Shown: positions 1 to 9,502 of the stretch, in pieces
Position numbering within the stretch: position 1 is the stretch's first letter
How the letters are laid out: every line of letters begins with the position of its first letter
Source of the DNA: Chryseobacterium indologenes
GTDB taxonomy: Bacteria; Bacteroidota; Bacteroidia; Flavobacteriales; Weeksellaceae
Direction: 5' to 3'
Assembly: GCF_001295265.1 (NCBI RefSeq)
Contig: NZ_LJOD01000002.1
Span: 1-64,000 of the forward strand
Length of the DNA stretch: 64,000 nt
Notes under the pieces: model-generated
What the model was told of the DNA's origin: nothing
Databases searched by the model: none
What the model saw: only the letters and a program-made list of their open reading frames with translations
Position numbers and translations under genes: made by a program

Positions 1-48
1 GACACATGGATTTTCAATCCATTGCTCTACCAACTGAGCTAAGAAACC
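1..48 (-). tRNA. tRNA-Phe (GAA), 3' part cut off by window edge
   Basis: Read on the minus strand, the segment begins GGTTTCTTAGCTCAGTTGG, a typical acceptor and D-arm start. It continues into an anticodon stem ATGGA/TCCAT with loop TTGAAAA, whose anticodon is GAA (plus-strand positions 13-15). Only the 5' acceptor strand, D arm, anticodon arm and the start of the variable region are inside the window; the T arm and 3' acceptor strand lie beyond position 1. Confidence 0.93.
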
Positions 49-90
49 ATTATATTGTTGTTTGACTTACTTCGTTGTTTTAAAGTGATG

Positions 91-122
91 CAAAAGTAGG
101 AAGTTTTACCATACAAAGCAAG
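91..122 (-). promoter_or_regulatory. candidate promoter of tRNA-Phe
   Basis: On the minus strand there is CTTG, 20 bases, then TACTTTTG, fitting the Bacteroidota consensus TTTG-N19-21-TAnnTTTG with one mismatch in the upstream box. It lies about 43 bases before the mature tRNA 5' end. This is motif matching only. Confidence 0.45.
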
Positions 123-157
123 TATTGATCGTACTTTTTTTGAATAAACCTAAAAAC

Positions 158-1999
158 CTACTGATTTTCAGATGAATTATTTTCCTGCTCCTTTCTGATC
201 TGGTCGCTCATCTCTTCCAGTACCGGTTTAATGGTGCTTTCCGGAAGATCACTGATCCTGATATACATCAATCCGTCAATAGCATCATTGAAGTTCGGAT
301 CAACGTTGAAAGCAATGACTTTTGCATTCTGTTTAATGTATTTTTTAATCAGAACAGGAAGTCTCAGCTCCGGTTCCAGGTCATCAATGATTTTATCCAG
401 CTTGTTAAGATCAGATTCCATTTCCTCAAAGAAGAGGTTCTTATCCCTGTCCCGAAGCTTTACTTTATATTCATTTCTCGGAGTGATGTATTGAGCTACT
501 GCGGAATCAAAATAATTGGAACGCATAAACTCAATCATCAGGGATTTTGAAAATTCTGAGAATTTATTGGAAATACTTACACCGCCCATTAAAAACTTAT
601 GATCAGAATTTCTCAGACATACATGAACAATTCCTCTCCATAAAAGGAAGAGTGGAAGTGGTTTCTGCTGATATTCCTGGCAGATGTAAGCCCGTCCCAT
701 TTCAATCACCTTCTTAAAGAAAGGGTGGATGTCCTGCTCAAACTCAAACAGTGAACTGGTATAGAAACCTTTGATACCATATTTTTTCATTACCTCCCTT
801 CCCAAAGCCATTCTGTAAGCTCCGGCAAGTTTTTCCTCACCGCTGTCCCAAAGGAAAAGGTGATGATAATGCTTGTCATACTCATCAAGATCAAATGGCA
901 GGTTACTGCCTTCACCTACTGCACGGAAAGTAAGTTCTCTCTGACGCCCGATTTCTCTCATTACAGAAGGGATTTCCTCGTAGGTCGTAAAGTAGATCTC
1001 ATAATTTCCGTTGCTGAAAAGCATTTTGTCCGTACCTTTCAGTTTGCTGATATCTTTAAGAATATCCTCTTTCGGGGTTTCGTCAATAATATTCTGAACA
1101 ATATTTTCTTCCTTCAAAAGGGGGAATTTCACAGATAAGTTCTGAAGATTGATGCTTTGGGCCAATGATTTCCTCTTTTCATAATAAGACTTCATCATAT
1201 ACACCTTACGCTTTAAGAACTCTCCCAATTCCTCAATGGTTTCCATTTCATCCATCGCCTTTACCGTAATAGGACGGCCTATTCTGATTCTGATGGGTTT
1301 CTCCCTGTCATTCATCATTTCAGCAGGCAGCATCAGCGTTTGCAAATTAGGATGAAGTTTGGCAACCTGATAAAACATGCGGCTGTTCTTAGCATGGAAA
1401 TACATAGGAACCACCGGCACTTTAGCCATTCTGATCAGCTTAAGTGCCGTTTTTTCCCAGTCTTTATCTAAAATTTCTCCGTAAGGATTATTCTTATTAG
1501 AAACTTCTCCTGCGGGAAAAATTCCTACACAGCCTCCGTTTTGCAGATGCTTGAGTGTTTCACGCATCCCGGAAGAGCTGTTGTATGCTTCTTTTCTGTT
1601 TTCGAAAGGATTTACAGCAATTACATACGGCTCCATAGGTCTGATCTTTTCCAACAGGAAATTTCCCATCACCTTAAAATCCGGACGCACCTCTGAAAGG
1701 ATCTTGCACATTAAAATTCCGTCAATAGCACCCAGCGGATGATTTGAAACCAGAATAAACGGTCCCGTCTTCGGAATTTTTGCGAGGTCTTCCTCAAAAG
1801 CCACGTAGCTTAAATTCCGCTCTCTCACAAATGAGTCGAAAAAATCTTTGCCTTCCTTGTCTTTTAGTTTATCGTATAGTCTGTTTACTGCATTTATTTT
1901 AGCAACGCTCATCACAGCAGATGCTACCGGATTCTTGAGGAACCCGATTTTACTTAAGCCGGAAGCTTTGATAAGATCGTCTTTCGAAATTAAACTCAT
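158..1999 (-). CDS. olsF: bifunctional aminolipid acyltransferase, OlsF-like (PlsC + GNAT-type domains)
   Basis: This 613-residue protein has two fused acyltransferase domains. The N-terminal half is a PlsC/LPLAT domain with NHPLGAIDG at residues 86-94 and FPAGEVS at 161-167. The C-terminal half, about 330-560, resembles the hemolysin-type N-acyltransferase (Acetyltransf_5) domain that N-acylates an amino acid; GREVMKKYGI and FMGGVSISNKF lie there. The same fusion is known as OlsF, which makes ornithine lipids in Serratia, while separate GlsB and GlsA make glycine lipids in Bacteroides. The inferred role is therefore N- then O-acylation of an amino acid to give a phosphorus-free membrane lipid at the inner membrane. 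The head group cannot be read from sequence. The gene follows lysC by 22 bases on the same strand, so the two are probably co-transcribed. The catalytic His is followed by five residues before Asp, not four as in classical PlsC. Confidence 0.78.
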   Translation of the reverse strand: MSLISKDDLIKASGLSKIGFLKNPVASAVMSVAKINAVNRLYDKLKDKEGKDFFDSFVRERNLSYVAFEEDLAKIPKTGPFILVSNHPLGAIDGILMCKILSEVRPDFKVMGNFLLEKIRPMEPYVIAVNPFENRKEAYNSSSGMRETLKHLQNGGCVGIFPAGEVSNKNNPYGEILDKDWEKTALKLIRMAKVPVVPMYFHAKNSRMFYQVAKLHPNLQTLMLPAEMMNDREKPIRIRIGRPITVKAMDEMETIEELGEFLKRKVYMMKSYYEKRKSLAQSINLQNLSVKFPLLKEENIVQNIIDETPKEDILKDISKLKGTDKMLFSNGNYEIYFTTYEEIPSVMREIGRQRELTFRAVGEGSNLPFDLDEYDKHYHHLFLWDSGEEKLAGAYRMALGREVMKKYGIKGFYTSSLFEFEQDIHPFFKKVIEMGRAYICQEYQQKPLPLFLLWRGIVHVCLRNSDHKFLMGGVSISNKFSEFSKSLMIEFMRSNYFDSAVAQYITPRNEYKVKLRDRDKNLFFEEMESDLNKLDKIIDDLEPELRLPVLIKKYIKQNAKVIAFNVDPNFNDAIDGLMYIRISDLPESTIKPVLEEMSDQIRKEQENNSSENQ

Positions 2000-2021
2000 A
2001 TGTGTTTAGTCGCAATTAAAA

Positions 2022-3260
2022 TTATTGTGTTACCATTTGAAGCGTATTTTTAGAGATTTGCTCCAATAATACGGTTTTTTCCTGGTAAAATTTATCAATG
2101 TGATCCTTCTTTGCATTTCTTACGGTAAATAAAGATACATTTTTAACTGCTTCGGTTTTAAATATTTTTTGAAGTTCTTCGTTTAATTCATCAATTTGTC
2201 CGAATTTATCTTCCAGACATAATGCCAGTGAAATGGCAGAATTCTGCATCAGAGATACTTTGATCTTGTATTTGGACAGATAGCTGAAAATTAAACTCAT
2301 ATGGTCCTCCGCAATAAAAGAGAAGTCTCTTGTGGATATTTTTAGAAGAACCTGATTTTCTTTCAGAATATAGGACTCTTCCTGCTGATTTTGGTCTGAT
2401 GCCCCCACTTTTGTACCTGCTTTGGTAGGATCCACAAAAGATTTTACGTAAAAAGGGATATTTTTCTGCTGAAGAGGCTGCAGTGTTTTCGGGTGAATGA
2501 CACTTGCTCCGTAATAAGCCATTTCAATAGCTTCTTCATAAGAAATGTTGGAAAGCAGCGTGACATCACTGAACTTTCTCGGATCTCCGGTCATTACTCC
2601 CGGAACATCTTTCCAGATCGTCATTGCTTCAGCGTTCAGGCAATACGCAAAGATGGCAGCAGAATAATCAGAACCCTCTCTACCTAAAGTTACCGTGAAA
2701 TTATTTTCATCAGAACCAATGAACCCCTGTGTTACATAGCAGATCTCAGGGTTTAAGGTTGAAATGAACTCTTCTGTTCTTGTCCAGTCTACAATCCCTT
2801 CTCTGTACGAATTATCAGTTTTGATATAATCTCTGGCATCCAGCCACTGGTTGGTAAACTGGATTTCGTTCAGGTATTCACTTACAATTTTTGTAGAGAT
2901 CATTTCCCCGCAGCTTACCACCTGGTCATAAACGAAATTGTAATTAGGAGATTTATTTCTTCTTAAAAATGAATCTATATCATCAAAAAACAGGTTAATC
3001 TCAGCAAAAACCGCATGGTTTTCAGGAAACAAACCTTCCGCAATCTCAATGTGTTTTCGTTTTATCTTTTCAATTTCAGTTTGATAGTTATCTTTCTTGA
3101 AATAAAGTTCTACAACTTTTTCCAATTCATTGGTCGTTTTGCCCATCGCTGAAATTACCAGCAGACATTTGGCAAATCCCTGGCTTTGTAAAACCATAGA
3201 CACATTTTTCACACTCTCGGCATCTTTTACTGATGCTCCACCAAACTTAAAAATTTTCAT
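2022..3260 (-). CDS. lysC: aspartate kinase
   Basis: Monofunctional aspartokinase of 412 residues, the first step from aspartate to lysine, threonine, methionine and diaminopimelate. It opens with the kinase motif KFGGASV at residues 5-11. The mid-protein GREGSDYSAA segment and the segment ending IHPKTLQPL are typical of the amino-acid kinase fold. The last 120 or so residues are the ACT-type regulatory region that usually confers feedback control. No homoserine dehydrogenase domain is fused. The ATG at 3260 gives the conserved N-terminus directly. It is divergent from fbp and lies 22 bases upstream of the aminolipid acyltransferase gene on the same strand. Confidence 0.93.
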   Translation of the reverse strand: MKIFKFGGASVKDAESVKNVSMVLQSQGFAKCLLVISAMGKTTNELEKVVELYFKKDNYQTEIEKIKRKHIEIAEGLFPENHAVFAEINLFFDDIDSFLRRNKSPNYNFVYDQVVSCGEMISTKIVSEYLNEIQFTNQWLDARDYIKTDNSYREGIVDWTRTEEFISTLNPEICYVTQGFIGSDENNFTVTLGREGSDYSAAIFAYCLNAEAMTIWKDVPGVMTGDPRKFSDVTLLSNISYEEAIEMAYYGASVIHPKTLQPLQQKNIPFYVKSFVDPTKAGTKVGASDQNQQEESYILKENQVLLKISTRDFSFIAEDHMSLIFSYLSKYKIKVSLMQNSAISLALCLEDKFGQIDELNEELQKIFKTEAVKNVSLFTVRNAKKDHIDKFYQEKTVLLEQISKNTLQMVTQ

Positions 3261-3317
3261 TAATTTGTTAAAAATAAAATTGTTAGATTAAAAATTACAT
3301 GAGTTTTTTACGGACGT

Positions 3318-3348
3318 CAAAATTATACATTTACAACGAGATATGAAA
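3318..3348 (-). promoter_or_regulatory. candidate promoter of the lysC operon
   Basis: Minus-strand TTTC, 19 bases, TAATTTTG. The downstream box is a full match to TAnnTTTG and the upstream box a 3 of 4 match to TTTG. It lies about 60 bases before the lysC ATG. The rest of the lysC-fbp interval (3261-3585) shows no further gene or hairpin that I can support. Confidence 0.45.
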
Positions 3349-3585
3349 TAGGCGGAGAGGGTGGAGGAATTAAGATTTTATTAAAATTGAGACTTGATGA
3401 AGATTATCAGAATTTCATTGATATATTGTCATTGATCAGGGAGCAGTGATGATCCCGGAATTTTAATCATGCCGGCTTTTCAGTAGTGTATTTGTTTGAA
3501 AAACAGCAGGTAAGGTCTTTTGTTGGAAAAGCTTTCCTACTATGATAAATTTTACGAAATTTGGGGAAAACATAAAAAGTAAAAT

Positions 3586-4602
3586 ATGTCAGATCAATCA
3601 TTACAGACGTTAGGAGAATTTATTATAGACAAACAGGATGATTTCCAGTATTCTACCGGTGAATTTTCCCGTCTTCTGAGTGCAATAAGATTGGCCTCTA
3701 AAATAGTAAACAGGGAAGTAAATAAAGCCGGAATTGTTGATATTACAGGTGCTGCCGGCAACCAGAATATCCAGGGAGAAGAACAGCAGAAACTGGATGT
3801 GATTGCCAATGACATTTTTATCACGGCTTTGTCTCAGAGAGAGGTGGTGTGTGGTATTGCCTCTGAGGAAAATGATGATTTTATTGATATTCAGTGTGGT
3901 GAGAACGGCCACTTAAGCAAATATGTGGTACTTATTGACCCTCTTGACGGATCTTCTAATATTGATGTGAATGTATCCGTTGGAACTATTTTTTCCATTT
4001 ACAGAAGAGTGACTGAACCGGGAACCCCTGTTCAGATTGAAGATTTTCTGCAGAAAGGCGTGAATCAGATCGCGGCAGGATATGTGATCTACGGTTCCTC
4101 AACGATGATTGTTTATACCACAGGAAACGGAGTGAACGGATTTACTCTGGATCCTTCCTTAGGAACCTATTACCTGTCTCATCCAAACCTTAAGTTTCCT
4201 ACCAAAGGAAAAATCTATTCCATTAACGAAGGAAATTATATAAAATTTCCTCAGGGGGTAAAAAACTATCTTAAATACTGCCAGATGGAAGAAGGAGACC
4301 GTCCGTATACATCAAGATATATTGGTTCCCTGGTTGCAGATTTCCATAGAAATATGCTGAAAGGAGGAATCTATATTTACCCTTCATATTCCCAGGCTCC
4401 CAACGGAAAACTAAGACTTCTCTATGAATGCAACCCAATGGCATTCCTTGCAGAGCAGGCCGGTGGAAAAGCTACAGACGGGTTCAGAAGAATTCTGGAA
4501 ATTGAGCCTACCGAACTTCACCAGAGAATTCCTTTTTTCTGCGGAAGTATTGAAATGGTGGAAAAGGCAGAAGAATTTATGCGGATTGATAGTGTAAAAT
4601 AA
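3586..4602 (+). CDS. fbp: class 1 fructose-1,6-bisphosphatase
   Basis: A gluconeogenic enzyme of 338 residues that hydrolyses fructose 1,6-bisphosphate to fructose 6-phosphate in the cytosol. The metal-binding signature DPLDGSSN is at residues 118-125, and the upstream acidic loop ASEENDD at 92-98 supplies further metal ligands. Length and motif order are those of ordinary class 1 FBPases. Its TAA stop overlaps the ATG of the next gene by one base (TAATG), so the two are translationally coupled. The ATG at 3586 is preceded by an A-rich leader with no clear Shine-Dalgarno sequence, usual in this phylum. Confidence 0.95.
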   Translation: MSDQSLQTLGEFIIDKQDDFQYSTGEFSRLLSAIRLASKIVNREVNKAGIVDITGAAGNQNIQGEEQQKLDVIANDIFITALSQREVVCGIASEENDDFIDIQCGENGHLSKYVVLIDPLDGSSNIDVNVSVGTIFSIYRRVTEPGTPVQIEDFLQKGVNQIAAGYVIYGSSTMIVYTTGNGVNGFTLDPSLGTYYLSHPNLKFPTKGKIYSINEGNYIKFPQGVKNYLKYCQMEEGDRPYTSRYIGSLVADFHRNMLKGGIYIYPSYSQAPNGKLRLLYECNPMAFLAEQAGGKATDGFRRILEIEPTELHQRIPFFCGSIEMVEKAEEFMRIDSVK

Positions 4603-5606
4603 TGAAAGCATCTTATTTCAGATATATGCTGCAGTTTAAACGCCCGGGAGGAACATCCCGCGGCGTTTTGCATGAAAAAGAGACTTTTATTCTCGAGATT
4701 GAAGAAGAGGGAAAAAAAGGAACAGGAGAATGTGCCATTTTCAGAGGACTTAGCTTTGATGACAGACCTGATTACGAAGAAAAACTACAGTGGCTCTGCG
4801 AAAATATCCAACAGGATAAACACTATTTACAGGAAGAATTGGCAGAGTTTCCTTCCATATGGTTCGGATACGAACAGGCTGTCCTGAATCTGAAGCATGG
4901 AGATCATCTTTATTTTCCAAGCGAATTTACTGAAGGAAAATCTGCTATTACCATTAATGGACTGATCTGGATGGGGGATATCGGCTATATGGAAGAGCAG
5001 ATTCAGGATAAGCTGGATAAAGGATTCCACTGTATCAAGTTAAAAATAGGGGTTGACTGGCCATCAGAGTACCAGATTCTGAAACAGCTCAGGGAAAAAT
5101 TTTCTGCGGATCAGCTTGAACTTCGGGTGGATGCGAACGGTGGATTCAGTAAAGAAGAAGCAATAACTGTTTTACAGCAGTTGGCTGACCTGGGTATTCA
5201 TTCCATAGAACAACCCGTTAAAGCCGGAAACTGGGAAGAAATGGCTTCATTATGTGCTGTTACTCCAACTCCGATTGCCCTGGATGAAGAACTCATCGGG
5301 ATTATTGATCCTGAAGAAAAAAGGAAATTGCTGGAGACTATAAAACCACAGTATATCATTCTGAAACCAGCATTGGCTGGCGGCTTTTCAGGATCTGATG
5401 AATGGATTTCCCTTGCCGGGAGCATGAACATCGGATGGTGGATTACTTCTGCTTTGGAAAGTAATATCGGTTTAAATGCCATTGCCCAATATACATTCAC
5501 TAAAAAAAGTCCAATGCCTCAAGGTTTAGGCACTGGATCTTTGTTTGTCAATAATTTTGAGTCCAGTTTAGATCTCAGAAATGAGTTGCTGTGGTTCAAA
5601 ATATAA
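4602..5606 (+). CDS. menC: o-succinylbenzoate synthase / enolase-superfamily enzyme
   Basis: Enolase-superfamily protein of 334 residues. In order it carries the KLK base motif (in CIKLKIG), the metal ligands Asp in VDANGG, Glu in SIEQPV and Asp in ALDEEL, and the second catalytic Lys in ILKPALAGG, i.e. the complete MLE/OSBS-type active site. The best call is o-succinylbenzoate synthase of menaquinone synthesis, since flavobacteria respire with menaquinone and isochorismate synthase is also in this window (35.7 kb). Dipeptide epimerases share these residues and cannot be fully excluded. It is coupled by a one-base overlap to fbp, an arrangement with no obvious metabolic logic. Confidence 0.8.
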   Translation: MKASYFRYMLQFKRPGGTSRGVLHEKETFILEIEEEGKKGTGECAIFRGLSFDDRPDYEEKLQWLCENIQQDKHYLQEELAEFPSIWFGYEQAVLNLKHGDHLYFPSEFTEGKSAITINGLIWMGDIGYMEEQIQDKLDKGFHCIKLKIGVDWPSEYQILKQLREKFSADQLELRVDANGGFSKEEAITVLQQLADLGIHSIEQPVKAGNWEEMASLCAVTPTPIALDEELIGIIDPEEKRKLLETIKPQYIILKPALAGGFSGSDEWISLAGSMNIGWWITSALESNIGLNAIAQYTFTKKSPMPQGLGTGSLFVNNFESSLDLRNELLWFKI

Positions 5607-5615
5607 CGGTGAACA

Positions 5616-5783
5616 TTAACAAAATGGAGGAGGTGCATCCGGACAGGTAGGATTGTTACAGTAATCAGGAGACCATTCTCTGCAACATCTGTTTTTTCCG
5701 TCCCATCTGTTGCATCCAATAGGAATAATTCCCCCTTTGATGGTCCTTAATTCTCTTCTGTTGAGTTTTTTTAGATTTTTCAT
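5616..5783 (-). CDS. small Cys-rich double-glycine leader peptide (bacteriocin-like)
   Basis: This 55-residue ORF opens with MKNLKKLNRRELRTIKGG, which fits the short leader of Bacteroidota bacteriocin-like peptides, with a double-glycine cleavage site at G17-G18. The predicted mature part is 37 residues with six cysteines (C24, C33, C34, C42, C47, C55) and a Pro-rich end (APPPFC). Such leaders are normally removed by C39-type peptidase-ABC exporters. None is encoded nearby, so export would rely on a system elsewhere. It is convergent with menC, whose stop lies 9 bases away. An even cysteine number fits three disulfides, but this is inference. Its activity is unknown. Confidence 0.72.
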   Translation of the reverse strand: MKNLKKLNRRELRTIKGGIIPIGCNRWDGKNRCCREWSPDYCNNPTCPDAPPPFC

Positions 5784-6348
5784 AATGAATATTTTAAATG
5801 ATTGTAAAGTAAATATCGAAAATATTTTTCACATAATTGAGATTTAATTTACTTAAGTCACTCAAAATAATCTTTGTGTTTAAAAATAAGCAAAGCGGCT
5901 TTGTTTATCTTAAAAACACATCATCCTACAGTTTGTTAGGTTTCATGGGCTGACAGCAACGGTTACCCGCAACAGGAGAGGGCAATGATCAGGGAGCTAA
6001 GAGTAGAAGTGGATAGCGGGATAAAGCTCTGAAATACCCAATACACAGATCAATCCTACAATTATTCTGCAGGAATTTAAAATTGGATCTGGTATTTAAA
6101 AAGGTAAAGTAGTTTTAGGGTCGGATAATCTTTGTTTTATTGATTAATACTTCAGTTAAATTACATCTTTTACGAAAATTGCTTTCTTAATATATCTCAA
6201 TAAATAAGAAAACTGGGTTTTAATTCTTTTCATGATGATACAATTTGTATTTCTCTGTCTAATGAAAATTTACAATCTCTATGCCAATCACTTAGCGGTT
6301 TAAAAATTTAACATATGATTCATTTCATGGTCTTTTTTTAATTAATCG
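5784..6348. other. 565-base intergenic stretch with a dispersed-repeat copy
   Basis: No supportable gene. At 5885-5918 it holds a 34-base segment that matches 13984-14017 at about 27 of 34 positions. Part of this copy can fold as CAAAG-CGG-CTTTG. The remainder is AT-rich and should contain the promoter of the Cys-rich peptide gene, but I find no good consensus match. Confidence 0.4.
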
Positions 6349-7479
6349 TTAAGAAATAATTGTGAAAATGTTTTCGTTATTTTTTATACGGTCACTGATA
6401 AGGTTGCGGTCTATACCATATAAATTCTGAAAAATATCGTTCTGAACCTGTGAACTGGAGAGGTAGCCCCAATGGTTTCCTATATCAAATTTTAAACTGC
6501 TCTGCAGATCATCCTTAACAAAAGTGCAGTCAATGACAGAAACAATATCTTTGAATTTCTCGATATCACTCGGCCCGTTTTTTCCCAGCCTCGGGGTAAG
6601 GATGTTTTTGGTAAACTGTGATATGCCCAGAATAACATCCTGCCTGTTCAGGTAAATAGAAATCCGGTTAGCGAGCAGCGGCAGTTTATTGAAAGAATCC
6701 TCGGAATCTTCAAAAACTTTATAAGAAACATCTGCATTCAGCAGTAAAACCTGATCAATAACCCGGAGGATATTTTCTTTTTTAAGACTGTACAGCATGC
6801 TTTGCAGAACCCTGTTCCCCATAGAATGGGTCATCAGATGGATTCTCTGGCTGCACGGAACAAGATCCCGGTTAGAAAAAATATCCTTTAAAAACTGAGT
6901 GTAAAAATAAAACAGCCTCATCAGTGAAGTTCCGGAATTAATACTCGCAGCCTTGTCATCAAAATACGTAAGCGGAATAATACTGCTGGAAGCCGGCCAG
7001 CTCACGAACAGAATATGTTCAACAGGAGATTTCGGATTATCAATAAACAGTTTTTTAAGATCAAGAATGGCTTTTAGTTCATCATCAAAATCATAAGCGT
7101 AGCCATGGATGAATATCAGAACGTCGCTCCTGTCTTTAGTGGAAGACATGTTTTTATACAATTCATAGAACATTCTTTGGGTTCCGCCCAGATTATTTGC
7201 GGTAAGTGAAGACTTTTTTATGCCTCTTTCATGTAAGAGAACATCAAGAACTTCCTGATATCCCTGTTTCTCCGGTTCTGAAAATAACCGGTAGTTCAGG
7301 ATATTCCGGTTGGTATAATCTTTTTTCTTTTTTGCGGAAGCGGCAGGCTCTTTATAACCTTCAAAATCACATTTTGCGATTCTGAAATTTGGGATGGAAT
7401 ATTCATCATTAGAAAAAGAATCTACTCTTTCTCCTTTATGACGGATAATCTTCCGATTGCTTAATATATAAACAGCCAT
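6349..7479 (-). CDS. DUF900-type alpha/beta hydrolase
   Basis: Protein of 376 residues with an alpha/beta hydrolase core. The oxyanion-hole-like strand VLIFIHGYAYDFDDEL is near the middle, and the nucleophile elbow is THSMGNRVLQ, where Ser sits in HSMGN instead of the usual GxSxG. This variant elbow is characteristic of the DUF900 hydrolase family. A later NADVSYKVF could supply the acid and NHWG near the C-terminus the His. There is no signal peptide, so it is probably cytosolic. The substrate is unknown. It stands alone on its strand between two intergenic gaps. Confidence 0.65.
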   Translation of the reverse strand: MAVYILSNRKIIRHKGERVDSFSNDEYSIPNFRIAKCDFEGYKEPAASAKKKKDYTNRNILNYRLFSEPEKQGYQEVLDVLLHERGIKKSSLTANNLGGTQRMFYELYKNMSSTKDRSDVLIFIHGYAYDFDDELKAILDLKKLFIDNPKSPVEHILFVSWPASSSIIPLTYFDDKAASINSGTSLMRLFYFYTQFLKDIFSNRDLVPCSQRIHLMTHSMGNRVLQSMLYSLKKENILRVIDQVLLLNADVSYKVFEDSEDSFNKLPLLANRISIYLNRQDVILGISQFTKNILTPRLGKNGPSDIEKFKDIVSVIDCTFVKDDLQSSLKFDIGNHWGYLSSSQVQNDIFQNLYGIDRNLISDRIKNNENIFTIIS

Positions 7480-7565
7480 GGTCAGAAAATTTATAAACGG
7501 TTTTAGTCTCCATCTAAATTAATGAAAAATACTGAATTAACATCAATTGGGTGTTAAAATTATCA

Positions 7566-7597
7566 TTTCCAAAAAACCTAAATTTTCCGTAACTTTG
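7566..7597 (+). promoter_or_regulatory. candidate promoter of glnS
   Basis: TTTC, 20 bases, TAACTTTG: a full downstream box and a 3 of 4 upstream box of the Bacteroidota consensus, 37 bases before the glnS ATG. Confidence 0.55.
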
Positions 7598-7633
7598 TAA
7601 ACCTTTTTTACATAAAAGTAAAAGCTAATTTTA

Positions 7634-9307
7634 ATGGAAGAAGAAAAAAAATCACTCAATTTTATTGAGCAAATTATTGAAGATGATCTGGCAAACGGTC
7701 TGAAAAGAGATCAGATCCGTTTCCGTTTTCCCCCTGAACCCAACGGATACCTGCATGTAGGGCACACGAAAGCCATCTGCATCAACTTTGGTCTGGGCGA
7801 AAAATACAATGCTCCCGTAAACCTTCGTTTCGACGATACGAACCCTGAAAAAGAAGAACAGGAATTCGTAGATTCTATCAAAAAAGATGTTGAATGGCTG
7901 GGTTTTAAATGGGATAAAGAGCTGTATGCATCCGACTACTTCCAGCAGCTTTACGAATGGGCTGTACAAATGATCAGAGACGGAAAGGCTTATGTAGATG
8001 AGCAGCCATCTGAAGTGATCACAGAACAGAGAAAGAATCCTACAGAACCGGGAGTGGAATCACCATACAGAAACCGTCCGGTAGAGGAATCTCTTGACCT
8101 GTTTGAGAGAATGAAGAACGGTGAATTTGAAGAAGGAACCATGTCTCTTCGTGCAAAAATTGATATGGTTTCTCCGAATATGAATATGCGTGACCCTGTA
8201 ATGTACAGAATTCTTAAGAGACCTCACCACAGAACCGGTACAACATGGAAAATTTATCCCATGTATGACTGGGCTCATGGTGAATCTGATTATCTGGAGC
8301 AGGTTTCTCACTCTCTGTGTTCATTGGAGTTTGAAAATCACAGACCGCTTTATAACTGGTATCTGGATCAGGTGTATGACGAATCTAAAGTAGCACCGAA
8401 GCAGAGAGAGTTTGCCAGAATGAACGTTTCTTATATGATCACCTCCAAAAGAAAGCTGCAAAGGCTGGTTGCTGAAGGAGCAGTAACCGGATGGGATGAC
8501 CCGAGAATGCCTACCATTTCAGGGATGAGAAGAAAAGGATTTACACCCGCTTCCATCAGAAACTTTATTGAAAAAGTAGGCGTTGCCAAAAGAGAAAACC
8601 TGATTGAAATTCAGCTTCTTGACTTCTGCGTACGTGAAGACCTTAATAAAGTGGCCAAGCGTGTGATGGCAGTTGTAGATCCGGTAAAACTGGTGATTGA
8701 AAACTATCCCGAAGGCAAGGAAGAATGGCTTGAAACTGAAAACAATCCGGAGCAGGAGGGGGCAGGAACAAGAGAAATTCCGTTTTCAAGAGAACTTTAT
8801 ATTGAAAGAGAAGACTTTAAGGAAGAAGCCAACAATAAATTCTTCAGGCTGAAATTAGGTGGGGAAGTACGCCTTAAATCAGCTTATATCATTAAGGCTG
8901 AAAGAGTAGAAAAAGATGAGAATGGTGAGATCACAACAATCTATGCAACTTATGATGAGAAGAGTAAATCCGGAAGCGGAACCGAAGAAAGCTTAAGAAA
9001 AGTAAAAGGTACACTGCACTGGGTATCTGCAAAACATGCGCTTCCTGTAGACGTAAGAATTTACAATCAACTGTTCACTGTTGAGCAGCCGGATGCTGAG
9101 AAAGATGTAGATTTCTTAAACTTCATCAATCCTGAATCTGTAATTACAGTTCAGGGGTTTGCAGAACCGGGATTAAAAGATGTGGCTGTAGGAGAGCCGC
9201 TTCAGTTCCAGAGAATCGGGTACTTTACCAAAGATCAGGATTCTACGGAGGATAAGATGGTATTCAACCGTACAGTAACGTTGAAGGATTCTTACAAACC
9301 AGAATAA
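7634..9307 (+). CDS. glnS: glutamine--tRNA ligase
   Basis: Class I aminoacyl-tRNA synthetase of 557 residues, charging tRNA-Gln directly. The HIGH-type motif reads PEPNGYLHVGH (residues 34-44) and the KMSKS-type loop reads MITSKRK (268-274). The C-terminal 220 residues form the two beta-barrel anticodon-binding domains. GlnRS in Bacteroidota stands in for the GatCAB amidation route for glutamine. The gene is monocistronic by appearance, with its own promoter and a strong terminator. Confidence 0.97.
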   Translation: MEEEKKSLNFIEQIIEDDLANGLKRDQIRFRFPPEPNGYLHVGHTKAICINFGLGEKYNAPVNLRFDDTNPEKEEQEFVDSIKKDVEWLGFKWDKELYASDYFQQLYEWAVQMIRDGKAYVDEQPSEVITEQRKNPTEPGVESPYRNRPVEESLDLFERMKNGEFEEGTMSLRAKIDMVSPNMNMRDPVMYRILKRPHHRTGTTWKIYPMYDWAHGESDYLEQVSHSLCSLEFENHRPLYNWYLDQVYDESKVAPKQREFARMNVSYMITSKRKLQRLVAEGAVTGWDDPRMPTISGMRRKGFTPASIRNFIEKVGVAKRENLIEIQLLDFCVREDLNKVAKRVMAVVDPVKLVIENYPEGKEEWLETENNPEQEGAGTREIPFSRELYIEREDFKEEANNKFFRLKLGGEVRLKSAYIIKAERVEKDENGEITTIYATYDEKSKSGSGTEESLRKVKGTLHWVSAKHALPVDVRIYNQLFTVEQPDAEKDVDFLNFINPESVITVQGFAEPGLKDVAVGEPLQFQRIGYFTKDQDSTEDKMVFNRTVTLKDSYKPE

Positions 9308-9327
9308 TTTTAACGAAAATAATAGAA

Positions 9328-9359
9328 AAAGCAGGATCTGTTACAGGTCCTGCTTTTTT
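9328..9359 (+). terminator. rho-independent terminator of glnS
   Basis: Stem AAAGCAGGA / TCCTGCTTT with an 11-base loop, followed by a T-run, 20 bases after the glnS stop. Confidence 0.85.
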
Positions 9360-9502
9360 GATGATGAAGGTTTGAAGCCGTAAGAGGGAAGTGATGAGAG
9401 CCATCAATAATAAGCATTACACCGTTTTATTATTTTATGACATTAAAATTTTCTAGTGATAATCAATATCTATCACTAAAAGTAACTTCCGTCTTTCTCC
9501 TT

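Noticed and set aside
231..1742. Plus-strand ORFs of 60-92 codons opposite olsF
   Set aside because: They lie fully within the coding frame of a recognised protein on the other strand, have no homologous motif and no leader.
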